Shown in pieces: positions 1-7,584 of a stretch of DNA of 37,303 bases. A model generated the notes under the pieces. That model saw only the letters and a list, made by a program, of their open reading frames with translations. It did no database searches and had not been told where the DNA came from. Origin of the DNA: JALZEG01 sp046263255 (GTDB lineage: Bacteria; Actinomycetota; CADDZG01; WHSQ01); the NCBI GenBank assembly GCA_046263255.1, contig JBHELD010000007.1:1-37303 (forward strand). Direction: 5' to 3'. A program made the translations under genes and the position numbers. Each line of letters starts with the position of its first letter. The first letter of the stretch is position 1.

Positions 1-596
1 GGTGGGGAGGAAGCCGGGGGGCCGGGCGGGGCCGAAGCCGGAGCGAGATCGTCCTTTCCTTCCTTGCGCACGCCGGACGCGTCGGCCTTCTCCGCTTCCA
101 TGCGCTCTTGGGTCCCGGCGTCCGGCCGGCCCCGCTGGGCGCCCTGGTCTCCGGCGGCGCCTTCTCGCTGGCGCTCCTGCGCGACCTGCTCGGCGCGGTC
201 GCCTACCTCCTCTGACGCGCCCTCGTCGCCCTCGGGGACCTCTGCCGCGCCGGCCTTCGCCGGTGCCTCCGCGGCCGGCTCGGCTTCAGCCCGGGCTCCT
301 CCGCCGCCGCCGTCCGACGCGACGTCGCCCGCGGCTCCGCCGGGTGCGGAATCCTCACTTCCCTCGCCGACGATCGCCAGCGGCGTTCCGACCTTCACGG
401 TGTCGCCCTCCTGCACGAGGATCTTCTGGATCGTGCCGGACGCCGACGACGGGACCTCGGAGTCGACCTTGTCCGTCGAGATCTCTACGAGGAGCTCGTC
501 CTCTTCGACCGTGTCGCCCTCTTGCTTCAGCCAGCGGGTGATGGTGCCCTCGACGACGGTCTCGCCCAGATGCGGCATCTTGATCTCGGTAGCCAT
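1..596 (-). CDS. 2-oxoacid dehydrogenase E2 component (dihydrolipoamide acyltransferase), N-terminal part
   Basis: The gene runs off the left edge, so only the first ~198 residues are visible. Residues 1-75 form a biotinyl/lipoyl domain with the lipoylation site in EISTDKVDSEVPS (Lys43). After it comes a long Ala/Gly/Glu-rich flexible linker typical of E2 swinging arms; the subunit-binding and catalytic domains lie outside the window. E2 proteins pass acyl groups from E1 to CoA on the lipoyl arm in the pyruvate, 2-oxoglutarate or branched-chain complexes, and the visible part cannot tell which. The ATG at 596 follows a GGGGGAGGG ribosome-binding sequence. It lies downstream of lpd (E3) in the same direction, separated by a lipoprotein gene and ~218 bp, so co-expression with E3 is likely. 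Confidence 0.88.
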   Translation of the reverse strand, partial: MATEIKMPHLGETVVEGTITRWLKQEGDTVEEDELLVEISTDKVDSEVPSSASGTIQKILVQEGDTVKVGTPLAIVGEGSEDSAPGGAAGDVASDGGGGGARAEAEPAAEAPAKAGAAEVPEGDEGASEEVGDRAEQVAQERQREGAAGDQGAQRGRPDAGTQERMEAEKADASGVRKEGKDDLAPASAPPGPPASSP

Positions 597-814
597 GTGA
601 GGCCGACCCTCCCCCTGAGAGAACGGTGGTTTCCTGCCGGATGCGATGACGCGCCCGACGTCGAGTCGTTCGGGCAGCGGTGCGACCGCGTGCGGAAACG
701 ATCGGGTTGGCGCCTCCTCAGGTTACCCGCGCGGCGGGCTTCCCCGCTCTTGGAAGGAGCCGTCGCCACCGCGGCGGCCGGGGGAGACGACGTGCAGCAC
801 CGTCCGGCGGTGGG

Positions 815-1603
815 TCAGCCGGCGAGGTTCTGGATCTCCTTGAAGTCCTCGGGGGGATCCACGTGGACCTCGACGCCGTAGTCGAAGAGATCGATCCGGA
901 CCTCGCTGGACAGCTGGCTCTCGCCGGTCCCTTCGAGCAGCAACCGGACCCGGCGCGGCAGGCCGTCGTCGCCGACCCACACCTCGACCGGGAACGACTC
1001 GACGTCTCCGAACACCGCGAAGCCGGAACGCAGGGCGTCGGCGGCGGCGTCGTCCGCGGCCTCCTCGACGATCCGGTCGATCGACAGGTCGGCCTTGTAG
1101 TGCGTCGTGGGGGTCCCGTCGATCTCCTCCTCGCCGACCTTCTCGACGTCGCCGCCCGCGCCGCGCAGCCACTCGAGGTACTGGGTCGGGTCCTGGTTCA
1201 GCTGGTTCGTGCCGGCCTTGCCCGCGGCCTCGAGGTCGATCCGGCCCCACTCCTCGCCTTCCAGCGCCGCCGCGAACGCCGCGCCTTTGACGTACATGTA
1301 CCGGCCGTCGAGGATCATCTCCATCTCGCCGACGCTGGGCATTCCCGAGCCGCCTGCGGCCGCCATCGTCATGCGCCCGACGTCGTTCGCGAAGTCGAAC
1401 TCGCCTTCGGCCTCGAGCGTCACGCCCTGCTCGCCGAGCTCGACCTCGGTCGTCATCTCAATGCGCGCGGTCCCCGCGTCCTCGGCGGCCTCCGCGGCGG
1501 TGAGGAGGGCGTTCGACAGCTCGCGTTCGCCGTCGTCGCCGCCACACGCCGCGCCGATCGCGGCGAGCAGCACCGCGACGACAACGCTTGCAAGCCTTCT
1601 CAT
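815..1603 (-). CDS. putative lipoprotein, LppX/LprG-like
   Basis: A 262-residue protein with a lipoprotein signal: RR at residues 2-3, a hydrophobic stretch and a lipobox-like GAAC ending at Cys20, followed by Gly/Asp-rich sequence. The rest alternates strands (EMTTEVELG, LEAEGEFDF, MEMILDGRYMYVK, VEVWVGDDGLPRRVRLLLEG). That pattern recalls the LolA/LppX/LprG fold of actinobacterial lipid-carrier lipoproteins; this is inference from pattern, not a search. The ATG at 1603 is preceded by GGGGGAGG at good spacing, and the gene starts 23 bp after the lpd stop, so it is probably in the same transcript. A surface lipoprotein between E3 and E2 is an unusual neighbour. Confidence 0.75.
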   Translation of the reverse strand: MRRLASVVVAVLLAAIGAACGGDDGERELSNALLTAAEAAEDAGTARIEMTTEVELGEQGVTLEAEGEFDFANDVGRMTMAAAGGSGMPSVGEMEMILDGRYMYVKGAAFAAALEGEEWGRIDLEAAGKAGTNQLNQDPTQYLEWLRGAGGDVEKVGEEEIDGTPTTHYKADLSIDRIVEEAADDAAADALRSGFAVFGDVESFPVEVWVGDDGLPRRVRLLLEGTGESQLSSEVRIDLFDYGVEVHVDPPEDFKEIQNLAG

Positions 1604-1626
1604 GATTCCGCCTCCCCCGGCAGTGC

Positions 1627-3051
1627 CTATCCGTGCAGCGGCTTTCCCGCCAGCTCGAGGAAAGTCTCCCCCACGACCTCGGTGAGCGTCGGGTGCGGGT
1701 GGATGATCTCCGCGAGCTCGGACGGGTAGGCCTCCCACGACGTCACCAGCATCGCCTCCGCGATCAGGTCGGACGCGCGGGGGCCGATGATGTGCACGCC
1801 TACGACTGCCCCGCCCTTCTCCGCCACGGTCTTCACGAAGCCCTGACCGCCGCCGAGCATCAGCGCCCGCGCGTTGGCCGAGAACGGGTACCGCTTCGTC
1901 TCGACCTCCATCCCGAGCTCCTTCGCCTTGTCCTCGGTGAGGCCGACGGCCGCGCCCTCCGGCTGGCAGTAGATGACGTGCGGGATGTTGCGGTAGTCGA
2001 CGGCGGTGGGGGCCTCGCCGGCCAGCAGCTCGGCGACCCGCATTCCTTCGGCGTAGGCGACGTGCGCGAGCTGGGGGTGAGGCCAGTTCGCGTCCGGCAC
2101 CCAGATCGCGTCGCCGATCGCGTACACGCCGTCGACCGTCGTGCGGAACTGCTGGTCGACGACGACGAAGCCCTTGTCCATCTCGATCCCGGCCTCTTCG
2201 AACCCCATGTCCTTCGTGTTGGGGCCGCGCCCGATCGCGACGAACATCCGGTCGGCCGTCAGCGTCTTCCGCTCGCCGTCGCGCTCGATCTCCACTTCGA
2301 CTCCGGAGTCGGTCGTGCTCGCTGCGGCGACGGAGGTCCCGAGGTGGAACTTGATCCTGCGCTTCTGCAGGAGCTTGTGCAGCGCCTCGGAGATGTCGGC
2401 GTCCTCGGCCGGCGCGATCTTCGGGAGCATCTCGACGACCGTCACCTCGGCGCCGAACGAGCGGTAGACGCTCGCGAACTCGAGGCCGATGTAGTTGCCG
2501 CCGACGATGATCACCGAGCTGGGAATGTCCTGCGCGGACAGGCCGTGCGTCGAGTTGTGGACCTTGTCGCCGTCGGCCGCGATGAAGGGGAGGTCGCGGG
2601 GGAACGAGCCGGAGGCGAGGACGACGCCCTTGCTCGCGGTCAGCGCGCGCTCGCCGTCGCCGGTCGTGACGGTGATCGTCTTCGCGTCCGTGAGGCGGCC
2701 CTCGCCCTCGACGAGCGTCAGCTCCTCCTTGCGCGCGACGAGGGCCGACAGGCCCTTGTACATGCGGCCGACCACGGAGTCCTTGAAGTTCAGGACCTTG
2801 CCCCAGTCGACCTGCGGCTCCTGGACGATCAGGCCGAAGTTGCCGGCCTCCTTGATCTCGTCGGTGAGCTCGGCCGCGTGGAGCAGGGCCTTCGTCGGGA
2901 TGCACCCGCGGTGGAGGCAGGTCCCGCCGACCTTGTCCTTCTCGACCATCGCGACCTTGAGGCCGAGCGAGACGGCGCGAAAGGCCGCGGAGTAGCCGGC
3001 GTTGCCTCCGCCGAGGATGACTACGTCGAACGCTTCGGATCCCGCTGCCAC
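1627..3051 (-). CDS. lpd: dihydrolipoamide dehydrogenase (E3)
   Basis: A 474-residue flavoprotein that reoxidises dihydrolipoamide on E2 with NAD+. Visible features are the N-terminal FAD-binding GGGNAGYSAA (14-23), the redox-active disulfide GGTCLHRGCIP (Cys45/Cys50), a second nucleotide-binding glycine motif (VIIVGGNYIGLEFAS), an FAD-contacting AIGDAI segment, and the C-terminal dimerisation domain with the catalytic HPHPT motif (His453). Length and domain order match the family. The start is GTG at 3051, with GGAGG seven bases upstream. It heads the minus-strand block lpd-lipoprotein-E2, consistent with a 2-oxoacid dehydrogenase complex; E1 is not in the window. Confidence 0.95.
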   Translation of the reverse strand: MAAGSEAFDVVILGGGNAGYSAAFRAVSLGLKVAMVEKDKVGGTCLHRGCIPTKALLHAAELTDEIKEAGNFGLIVQEPQVDWGKVLNFKDSVVGRMYKGLSALVARKEELTLVEGEGRLTDAKTITVTTGDGERALTASKGVVLASGSFPRDLPFIAADGDKVHNSTHGLSAQDIPSSVIIVGGNYIGLEFASVYRSFGAEVTVVEMLPKIAPAEDADISEALHKLLQKRRIKFHLGTSVAAASTTDSGVEVEIERDGERKTLTADRMFVAIGRGPNTKDMGFEEAGIEMDKGFVVVDQQFRTTVDGVYAIGDAIWVPDANWPHPQLAHVAYAEGMRVAELLAGEAPTAVDYRNIPHVIYCQPEGAAVGLTEDKAKELGMEVETKRYPFSANARALMLGGGQGFVKTVAEKGGAVVGVHIIGPRASDLIAEAMLVTSWEAYPSELAEIIHPHPTLTEVVGETFLELAGKPLHG

Positions 3052-3090
3052 TGCCGTACCTCCAGGATTTGAGATCGGTTCACGCCGGGA

Positions 3091-4008
3091 TCACAGGATA
3101 AGGCTGGGCGCGGGGGCCGCCCGCAGGAGGCGCGTCAGCTCGCCGGCGACGAGGTCCGGCCGGTGGTGGACGTCGTGCCAGGTGACGCGCAGGACGCGCC
3201 AGCCGGAGGCGACGAGGAGGTTGTGCTTGACGCGATCGCGGGCGAAGTCGCGCTGTGTCGAGTGCCAGCGTCGACCGTCGGCTTCGAGACCGACGCGCAT
3301 AGGGGGCCACGCGAAATCGAGCCGTGAGGGCCCGACCGGGAACTCCCGCTCGTATGGAGCGAGGCCGGAGCTGCGCAACAGCTCGTCCACCGCCCGCTCG
3401 AGTGCCGACCGCCAGCGGCCGTCGTCGCACCCGAGGTCGAGAACCTGCCTGAGACTTCGAGAGCCGCGTCGCCCCGGGGAGCGGTCGAGGGCGCCCGCGA
3501 GATCGTCGGGCGTGACGAGCCCGTTCGTGACCGCGGCATCGACGAGCGCCGCCAGGTCGGGACGCACCGCGAGGTCCAAGACGGTCCTGGCCGTCCCGGT
3601 CACGGGCACCCCGCGCAGCTTCCCGCGGTCGCGTCCCGGCAGCTGCGACACGTGCGTCCTGATCCCGCGGGGCGGCGATGTCAACTGTCTCGGTGCTGTC
3701 ACGTGGACGACGCCGGGCGGTGCAGGACGCAGCCCCCATAGCTCGGCTGCGGTGTCGTGCGACGCAACCGATCCGCGTCCCGCCCACAGCGTCGCCGCCA
3801 TCGCACGCTGCTCTCGCGACACCGGCGCGCCGGCGACGCGGTAGACCCGCGGGAAGACCTTCTCCAGCTTGCCGCTCCGGACGTGCCGGAAGAACGCGCT
3901 CCTGGTGCACCCGGCCTCGACCGCCTGCCCCAGCTCCACGACGCCGTGTTGCTTTCGCGCCAGCGCGGCCAGTCGGTCGCGTCGCCGAATATCGTTTCCG
4001 TCCCGCAT
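3091..4008 (-). CDS. AbiEi-antitoxin-type / DUF559 domain protein
   Basis: A 305-residue protein. The N-terminal ~60 residues (RLAALARKQHGVVELGQAVEAG, RSGKLEKVFPRVYRV) match the winged-helix type IV AbiEi antitoxin N-domain. The C-terminal ~110 residues match DUF559, a Vsr/PD-(D/E)xK-like nuclease fold; candidate catalytic residues are the Asp of RLDFAW and the Glu/Asp of GLEADGRRWH. Such fusions are common and often multi-copy in actinobacteria, with function unknown. No AbiEii nucleotidyltransferase toxin is adjacent, so it is an orphan here. An upstream ATG at 4089 is open, but its extra 27 residues look non-coding. The ATG at 4008 sits 6 nt after AATAGT, fitting a leaderless mRNA, and a 9-bp inverted repeat flanks the start. 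Confidence 0.8.
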   Translation of the reverse strand: MRDGNDIRRRDRLAALARKQHGVVELGQAVEAGCTRSAFFRHVRSGKLEKVFPRVYRVAGAPVSREQRAMAATLWAGRGSVASHDTAAELWGLRPAPPGVVHVTAPRQLTSPPRGIRTHVSQLPGRDRGKLRGVPVTGTARTVLDLAVRPDLAALVDAAVTNGLVTPDDLAGALDRSPGRRGSRSLRQVLDLGCDDGRWRSALERAVDELLRSSGLAPYEREFPVGPSRLDFAWPPMRVGLEADGRRWHSTQRDFARDRVKHNLLVASGWRVLRVTWHDVHHRPDLVAGELTRLLRAAPAPSLIL

Positions 4009-4030
4009 TCCGGCACTATTCCGATATTCG
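3986..4030. repeat. inverted repeat CGAATATCG...CGATATTCG around a start codon
   Basis: Perfect 9-bp arms at 3986-3994 and 4022-4030, separated by 27 bp, enclose the ATG and the -10 of the AbiEi/DUF559 gene. The arms are AT-rich compared with their surroundings. AbiEi antitoxins of classical systems bind inverted repeats at their own promoter, so an autoregulatory operator is a reasonable reading. Confidence 0.45.
4015..4020 (-). promoter_or_regulatory. -10 element of leaderless DUF559 gene
   Basis: On the minus strand AATAGT lies exactly 6 nt before the ATG at 4008. This is the NANNNT-N6-start layout seen at many genes of this window. There is no convincing Shine-Dalgarno sequence and no clear -35. 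Confidence 0.4.
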
Positions 4031-4113
4031 CTGGCCGCCACGAAGCAACAACACTGGACGCGGCGACTCTGCGCGGTGGCGGGCGTCACACGGGGCAGGC
4101 AGGCCTGCGGCGG

Positions 4114-4608
4114 TCAGCCCCCGGAGCGGCTCCCCAGCTCCCGGTCGAACAGCAGCAGGCTCGCGGTCGAGTCGCCGACCATCTTCAGCGACTCCACGAG
4201 CGTGCCGGAGGTCTTCTCCTCCTCGACCTGCTCCTGGATGAACCACTGCAGGAAGACCTGGCTCGCGTAGTCGTTCTCCTTCAGCGCCTGGGCGTAGAGC
4301 GCGTTGATCGCCTCCGAGACCTGCCGCTCGTGCTCGTGCGCCTGCTGGAACGCGTCGAGGGCCGAGGCGAAAGCCGCCGGCGGCTTGTCGATCGCCATGA
4401 GCTCGACCGTCCCGCCGCGGTCGTAGATGTACTCGTAGAACTTCATGGCGTGCGTGCGCTCCTCGTCCGCCTGCGCACGCATCCACGCGGCGCAGCCCGG
4501 CAGGTTGTTCGCGTCGAAGTACGCCGACATCGCGAGGTAGAGGTGGGCCGCGTAGAGCTCCTTGCTGAGGTGCTCGTTCATCGCGGCTCCCAGGGACTTC
4601 GTCAACAT
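4114..4608 (-). CDS. ftn: ferritin (bacterial non-haem type)
   Basis: A 164-residue iron-storage protein. The four-helix ferritin pattern is complete: helix A with EHLSKELYAAHLYL (ferroxidase Glu17), helix B with ADEERTHAMKFYEY (Glu49/Glu50, His53), then the helix C and D glutamates in HEHERQVSEAINALYAQ and EQVEEEKTSG. The length is typical of FtnA-like proteins, which oxidise Fe(II) and store it in a 24-mer shell in the cytoplasm. The ATG at 4608 follows GAGAAAGGAC with good spacing; the open frame further upstream to 4926 has no ferritin character. It is monocistronic, with its own promoter. It lies close to, but is not transcribed with, the metal-homeostasis island that starts at 5006. Confidence 0.93.
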   Translation of the reverse strand: MLTKSLGAAMNEHLSKELYAAHLYLAMSAYFDANNLPGCAAWMRAQADEERTHAMKFYEYIYDRGGTVELMAIDKPPAAFASALDAFQQAHEHERQVSEAINALYAQALKENDYASQVFLQWFIQEQVEEEKTSGTLVESLKMVGDSTASLLLFDRELGSRSGG

Positions 4609-4640
4609 CTCGAACCGGTCCTTTCTCCCGAGGGGCTCCG

Positions 4641-4669
4641 AGCATCCAACCAGACGCTCGCTTGCGCAA
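4641..4669 (-). promoter_or_regulatory. candidate ferritin promoter
   Basis: Minus-strand TTGCGC (4669-4664) and GATGCT (4646-4641) with a 17-bp spacer precede a ~30-nt leader containing GAGAAAGGAC before the ferritin ATG. No obvious iron box was recognised. Confidence 0.4.
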
Positions 4670-4713
4670 CGGGGGGCGAACGAAGCCGCCGGGTTCGCCG
4701 GACCGAAGCGTGG

Positions 4714-4719
4714 GACGAT
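4714..4719 (+). promoter_or_regulatory. -10 element of leaderless small gene
   Basis: GACGAT followed by GGCGGC and then ATG at 4726. The 6-nt spacing matches the other leaderless genes of the window; the first base deviates from TANNNT. Confidence 0.35.
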
Positions 4720-4725
4720 GGCGGC

Positions 4726-4992
4726 ATGAAAGGTGACCGGGTCGAGGTCGTGGTCGACATCGGCGACGGAACGCGGACCTACGAGATAGTGGCGTCCAAG
4801 GCGGGGCGGCGGGTCGAGGTCGCGACCGTCCGCGGCACCGTGGAGGTCTCGGAGGTCACCCGCACCGGCGTCGTCGTCCGGACGGGACGGTTCATGGCGT
4901 CCCGCGTCGTCGCGGTGATCGAGCATCCGTCGCTCGACGAGGAGCCGGCGGGACGCAGGCGGGTCGGCGAGGACCAGTCCTCCCTCCTCTAG
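4726..4992 (+). CDS. small hypothetical protein (88 aa)
   Basis: The product is not recognised. It is 88 residues, basic in the middle and acidic at the end, rich in Val and predicted mostly beta strand (VEVVVDIGDGTRTYEIVAS, RRVEVATVRGTVEVSEVTRTG). The central part, including GRFMASRVVAVIEH, could form a small barrel. The C-terminal ~20 residues (EEPAGRRRVGEDQSS) look disordered. The ATG at 4726 stands 6 nt after GACGAT, fitting a leaderless start. It is divergent from ferritin and convergent with the zinc-ribbon gene, and its stop codon lies in a palindromic terminator-like element. Translation is plausible but unproven. Confidence 0.55.
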   Translation: MKGDRVEVVVDIGDGTRTYEIVASKAGRRVEVATVRGTVEVSEVTRTGVVVRTGRFMASRVVAVIEHPSLDEEPAGRRRVGEDQSSLL

Positions 4993-5011
4993 AGGGCGGC
5001 CCGCCCTAGGG
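4986..5011. terminator. palindromic bidirectional terminator between convergent genes
   Basis: Overlapping palindromes CCTCTAGAGG (4986-4995), AGGGCGG-C-CCGCCCT (4993-5007) and CCCTAGGG (5004-5011) span both stop codons, TAG at 4990 and the minus-strand TAG at 5008. The RNA can form a strong GC stem from either strand. There is no U-tract, as is common for GC-rich actinobacteria. Confidence 0.5.
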
Positions 5012-5263
5012 AACGCCGGCGCGGCGCGCGCCGCAGTGCTTGCAGTAGGGCGCGCTCCGGGCGACGAGGCCCCCGCACGACTCGCAGCGGCCCGGCGTGA
5101 CCGCTCCGGCCTCGATCTTGCGCGCCGCGGCCAGCGCGAGCGCGCCGAGCGCCACGACGACCGCGGCGATGACGACCCCCGTCGCGTCGAGGCCGTTCGC
5201 CAGCGCGAGCGCGGCGACCGCGAGCAGCCCGATCCCGACGACGACCCGGAGGGCGACGATCAC
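5006..5263 (-). CDS. small membrane protein with C-terminal zinc ribbon
   Basis: An 85-residue protein with two hydrophobic helices (VVVGIGLLAVAALALA and VVIAAVVVALGALALAAA, residues ~8-50) joined by a short loop. A cytoplasmic-type zinc-ribbon tail follows, with CESC at ~61-64 and CKHC at ~75-78. Function is unknown; such proteins are often adaptors or regulators of membrane complexes. The GTG at 5263 overlaps the TGA of the upstream hydrolase (GTGA), so it is the last gene of the DtxR-MCO-ZIP-cupredoxin-hydrolase operon and translationally coupled. An in-frame extension to 5839 is only antisense/shadow sequence of the hydrolase. Confidence 0.75.
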   Translation of the reverse strand: MIVALRVVVGIGLLAVAALALANGLDATGVVIAAVVVALGALALAAARKIEAGAVTPGRCESCGGLVARSAPYCKHCGARRAGVP

Positions 5264-6009
5264 CGGCGCGGGAAGATCTCGTCGAGCCACGCGAGGACCA
5301 CCTCGACCGCGCGCTCGTCGCGCCGGAGCTGATGGCCCGAGCCTTCGAGGATCTCGAGCCGCGCGCCGGGGGCGGCCGCCGCGAGCCGCGTCGCGTGGTC
5401 GACCGGGACCACGTCGTCGGCGGTCCCGTGGACGATCAGCACCGGCACGTCCACCTGTGCGATCGAGACCTCGGTCGTCACGCGCTCGAACTCCGCGGCC
5501 CATTGCGCCGGGTCCTCGAGCGCCTCCGGCGCCAGCTGCATCCCCGAGTCCGACGTCACCCGGACCACGCCCGAGACCGCATCCGCCGCGAACGACAGCC
5601 ATGCCGCGGGGGCCGCGAGCAACGCCAGCGCGTCCGCCGCGGCGCCGCGGCGGACCGCCTCCGCGGAGACTGCGCCGCCGGCCGACGATCCCACCATCAC
5701 GACAGGACCCGGCGACGGCGCCGCGGCCCGGGCCGCGTCGACGATCGCCCGCGCGTCCGCGACCCAGCCCTCGATCGAGAAGTAGCCGGGCGACCGCCGC
5801 ACCGAGCGCATGTCCCCCCACGCGGCCGCCCACCCGCACGCGGCGAAGCGGCGGGCGAGGCCGGGATAGCCGTCGTCCGCGGGGTCGGGCGGGGCGATCG
5901 AAGGGATCCCGTGAAGGAGCACGGCCGCGCCGCGCGGCTCGTCCGGCACCTCGATCCCCGCGTCGAGGCGCAGCCCGTCGCTCACGACCTCGAGGGGCCG
6001 CGGGCTCAT
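5260..6009 (-). CDS. alpha/beta hydrolase
   Basis: A 249-residue alpha/beta-hydrolase. It has the oxyanion-loop region VLLHGIPS (~31-38), a nucleophile elbow GSSAGG, an acid in VLIVHGTADDVVP and a C-terminal histidine in LEGSGHQLRRDE. The pattern resembles serine-dependent esterases/peptidases of the dienelactone hydrolase or S9-like group; the substrate cannot be told. No signal peptide is visible. The ATG at 6009 overlaps the TGA of the cupredoxin gene (ATGA), and its own stop overlaps the next start, so it is in the middle of the six-gene metal operon. Its role there is unclear. Confidence 0.85.
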   Translation of the reverse strand: MSPRPLEVVSDGLRLDAGIEVPDEPRGAAVLLHGIPSIAPPDPADDGYPGLARRFAACGWAAAWGDMRSVRRSPGYFSIEGWVADARAIVDAARAAAPSPGPVVMVGSSAGGAVSAEAVRRGAAADALALLAAPAAWLSFAADAVSGVVRVTSDSGMQLAPEALEDPAQWAAEFERVTTEVSIAQVDVPVLIVHGTADDVVPVDHATRLAAAAPGARLEILEGSGHQLRRDERAVEVVLAWLDEIFPRR

Positions 6010-6401
6010 CCCTCCTCCACGACGATCGTCCCGGTCATCCCCCGGTCCTCGTGCGGGATGCAGAGGTACTCGTACGTCCCGGGCTCGTCGAGCGTGACCG
6101 CGTAGGTCTCGCCCTCGGCGAGGAGGGCCTCCGACAGCCGCTCGCGCGCCGCGTCCTCGGACGCGAAGCCGCCGCTGGAGAAGTAGTCGGCGCCGTCCGG
6201 CACCCGGTCCTCGTACGCCGTGACGGTGTGGGCCTCAGCCGACTCGTTCACGAACGCCACGGTCGTCCCGGCGGATACCGTCAGCGTCTCGGGGGCGAAG
6301 CGCTGCGCGTCCGTCAACTCGACCGTGTCCGGAGACGCGCCGCCGTCCGTGCAACCGGCGCAGGCGAGCGCGAGGACGAGCGACAGCGCCATCCGGTGCA
6401 T
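6006..6401 (-). CDS. cupredoxin (plastocyanin/azurin-like) lipoprotein
   Basis: A 131-residue exported blue-copper protein. The N-terminus is a short lipoprotein signal with a Cys at the end of the hydrophobic stretch (ALACAGC, Cys17). The mature part has the type-1 copper ligands His58 in EAHTVTAYE and the C-terminal loop CIPHEDRGM (Cys114, His117, Met122). This loop and the TVSAGTTVAFVNES strand are typical of plastocyanin-like domains. It could shuttle electrons to or from the multicopper oxidase encoded two genes upstream, or bind copper outside the membrane. Starts at ATG 6401 or 6392 are both possible; there is no clear Shine-Dalgarno. It begins 10 bp after the ZIP gene. Confidence 0.9.
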   Translation of the reverse strand: MHRMALSLVLALACAGCTDGGASPDTVELTDAQRFAPETLTVSAGTTVAFVNESAEAHTVTAYEDRVPDGADYFSSGGFASEDAARERLSEALLAEGETYAVTLDEPGTYEYLCIPHEDRGMTGTIVVEEG

Positions 6402-6411
6402 CCGGTGAACG

Positions 6412-7584
6412 CTAAGCGGTGAGCAGGCCCGTCGAGTACATGACGAGCAGCCCGACTACGAACCCCGCCGCGCCCCAGCGCGACGTGAGGCCCTCTTCGT
6501 CCCGCGTCGACCGCGCGATCGCCCACACGACCTGCGCGATCGCGCCGGCGGCGACGCCGAACGCAAGGGCGGCGGGCGCCGGGGAGAACGCGAATCCGCC
6601 GGCCCACGCGCCGGCGATCGTCGGCACCCCCGCGAGGCATCCGAGCGCCGCGAGGTGCCGCAGCCCCGGCCTCTGCCCCTCGCGCCCCAGCGGCGCGACG
6701 ATCGCGAGGCCCTCGGTCGTGTTGTGCAGCGCGAACCCGGCGACGAGGAAAGTCCCGAGCGCGACCTCGCCGGCGGCGAGCGCGGCCCCGACGGCGAGCC
6801 CCTCGCCGAGGTTGTGCAGCCCGATCCCGGCGGCGACCAGGTACGCGAGCACGAGTCCCTGCGTCGCCGTGGAGCGGCGCCGGAGCTCGGCCTCCAGGAA
6901 GAAGAGCGCGGCGAGCGCGATCAGCGCCCCGATCGCGAACAGCCCTGCACCGTCGAGCGCGGCGCCGGCCTCTCCCGCGAGCTCGAGCCCCTCGCCCACG
7001 GTGTCGACGAGCAGGAACGCGAGGAGGCCGACGGTGAACGCGAGGAAGAAGCCGATCGCGCGGCGCGACGCGCGCCTGAGCGACGGGAACCACAACAGGC
7101 CGATCGCGATCGGGAGCACGCCCATGTACACGCCGAGGAGGGCGTAGACGCCGAGCGTCCCGGCGTTCGACTCCGGCGTTAGCGCCGCGACCTCGATGGC
7201 GTGGTCGACGCGCGCGCCGGTGGAGGTCAGGAGCGAGACGTGCAGCGGCAGCCCGTCGTCCCACGGGTACGGGATGGAGAGCGTCGTCGACTCGAGGCGA
7301 CCGAGCGTGGAGTCGCCGACGTCGAAGCTCCAGTACGCGTCGTCGACGAGGACCTGCGAGATCGTCACGGGATCCGGACCGTCGTTGCGGAGGTCGAGCC
7401 GGATCTCGCCCTCGTTCAGCACCGTCCTCTCGATCGCGACCTCCTCGACCGGGGGGACCTCCCGCAGGCTCCCGATCGGGTCGAGCCAGAGCAGCAGCGC
7501 GACCATGACCGCGGCCAGGAGCGCGGGGCCGGCCCATCCCAGCCACTGCCCTGCTCGCCCGCGGGGCGCCGCGCTCGTCGCCAT
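6412..7584 (-). CDS. ZIP-family metal transporter with N-terminal extracytoplasmic domain
   Basis: A 390-residue membrane protein. Residues ~18-34 are a first transmembrane helix, and residues ~40-145 are a soluble, beta-rich domain (RTVLNEGEIRLDLRNDG, TISQVLVDDAYWSFDVG). The rest is a ZIP core of about eight helices. The two ZIP metal-site motifs are intact: HNLGEG (257-262) and HNTTEG (287-292), separated by 30 residues as in GufA/ZIP proteins. ZIP proteins move divalent Zn, Fe or Mn into the cytoplasm. The start codon overlaps the stop of the multicopper oxidase by one base (TGATG), so the two are translationally coupled. The leading domain is not part of standard ZIPs and may dock the oxidase or cupredoxin (inference). 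Confidence 0.9.
   Translation of the reverse strand: MATSAAPRGRAGQWLGWAGPALLAAVMVALLLWLDPIGSLREVPPVEEVAIERTVLNEGEIRLDLRNDGPDPVTISQVLVDDAYWSFDVGDSTLGRLESTTLSIPYPWDDGLPLHVSLLTSTGARVDHAIEVAALTPESNAGTLGVYALLGVYMGVLPIAIGLLWFPSLRRASRRAIGFFLAFTVGLLAFLLVDTVGEGLELAGEAGAALDGAGLFAIGALIALAALFFLEAELRRRSTATQGLVLAYLVAAGIGLHNLGEGLAVGAALAAGEVALGTFLVAGFALHNTTEGLAIVAPLGREGQRPGLRHLAALGCLAGVPTIAGAWAGGFAFSPAPAALAFGVAAGAIAQVVWAIARSTRDEEGLTSRWGAAGFVVGLLVMYSTGLLTA

Noticed and set aside
680..1729. Long plus-strand open frame opposite the lipoprotein and lpd genes
   Set aside because: Antisense shadow of real genes; Arg/Gly/Ala/Asp-rich composition with no domain, typical of high-GC DNA.
815..2905. Single 696-codon minus-strand frame covering part of lpd and the lipoprotein
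   Set aside because: Only the part from ATG 1603, with signal peptide and ribosome-binding site, is protein-like; the rest is a wrong frame of lpd.
4609..4926. Upstream in-frame extension of ferritin
   Set aside because: It crosses the promoter and overlaps the divergent small gene, with no ferritin similarity before residue MLTKSL.
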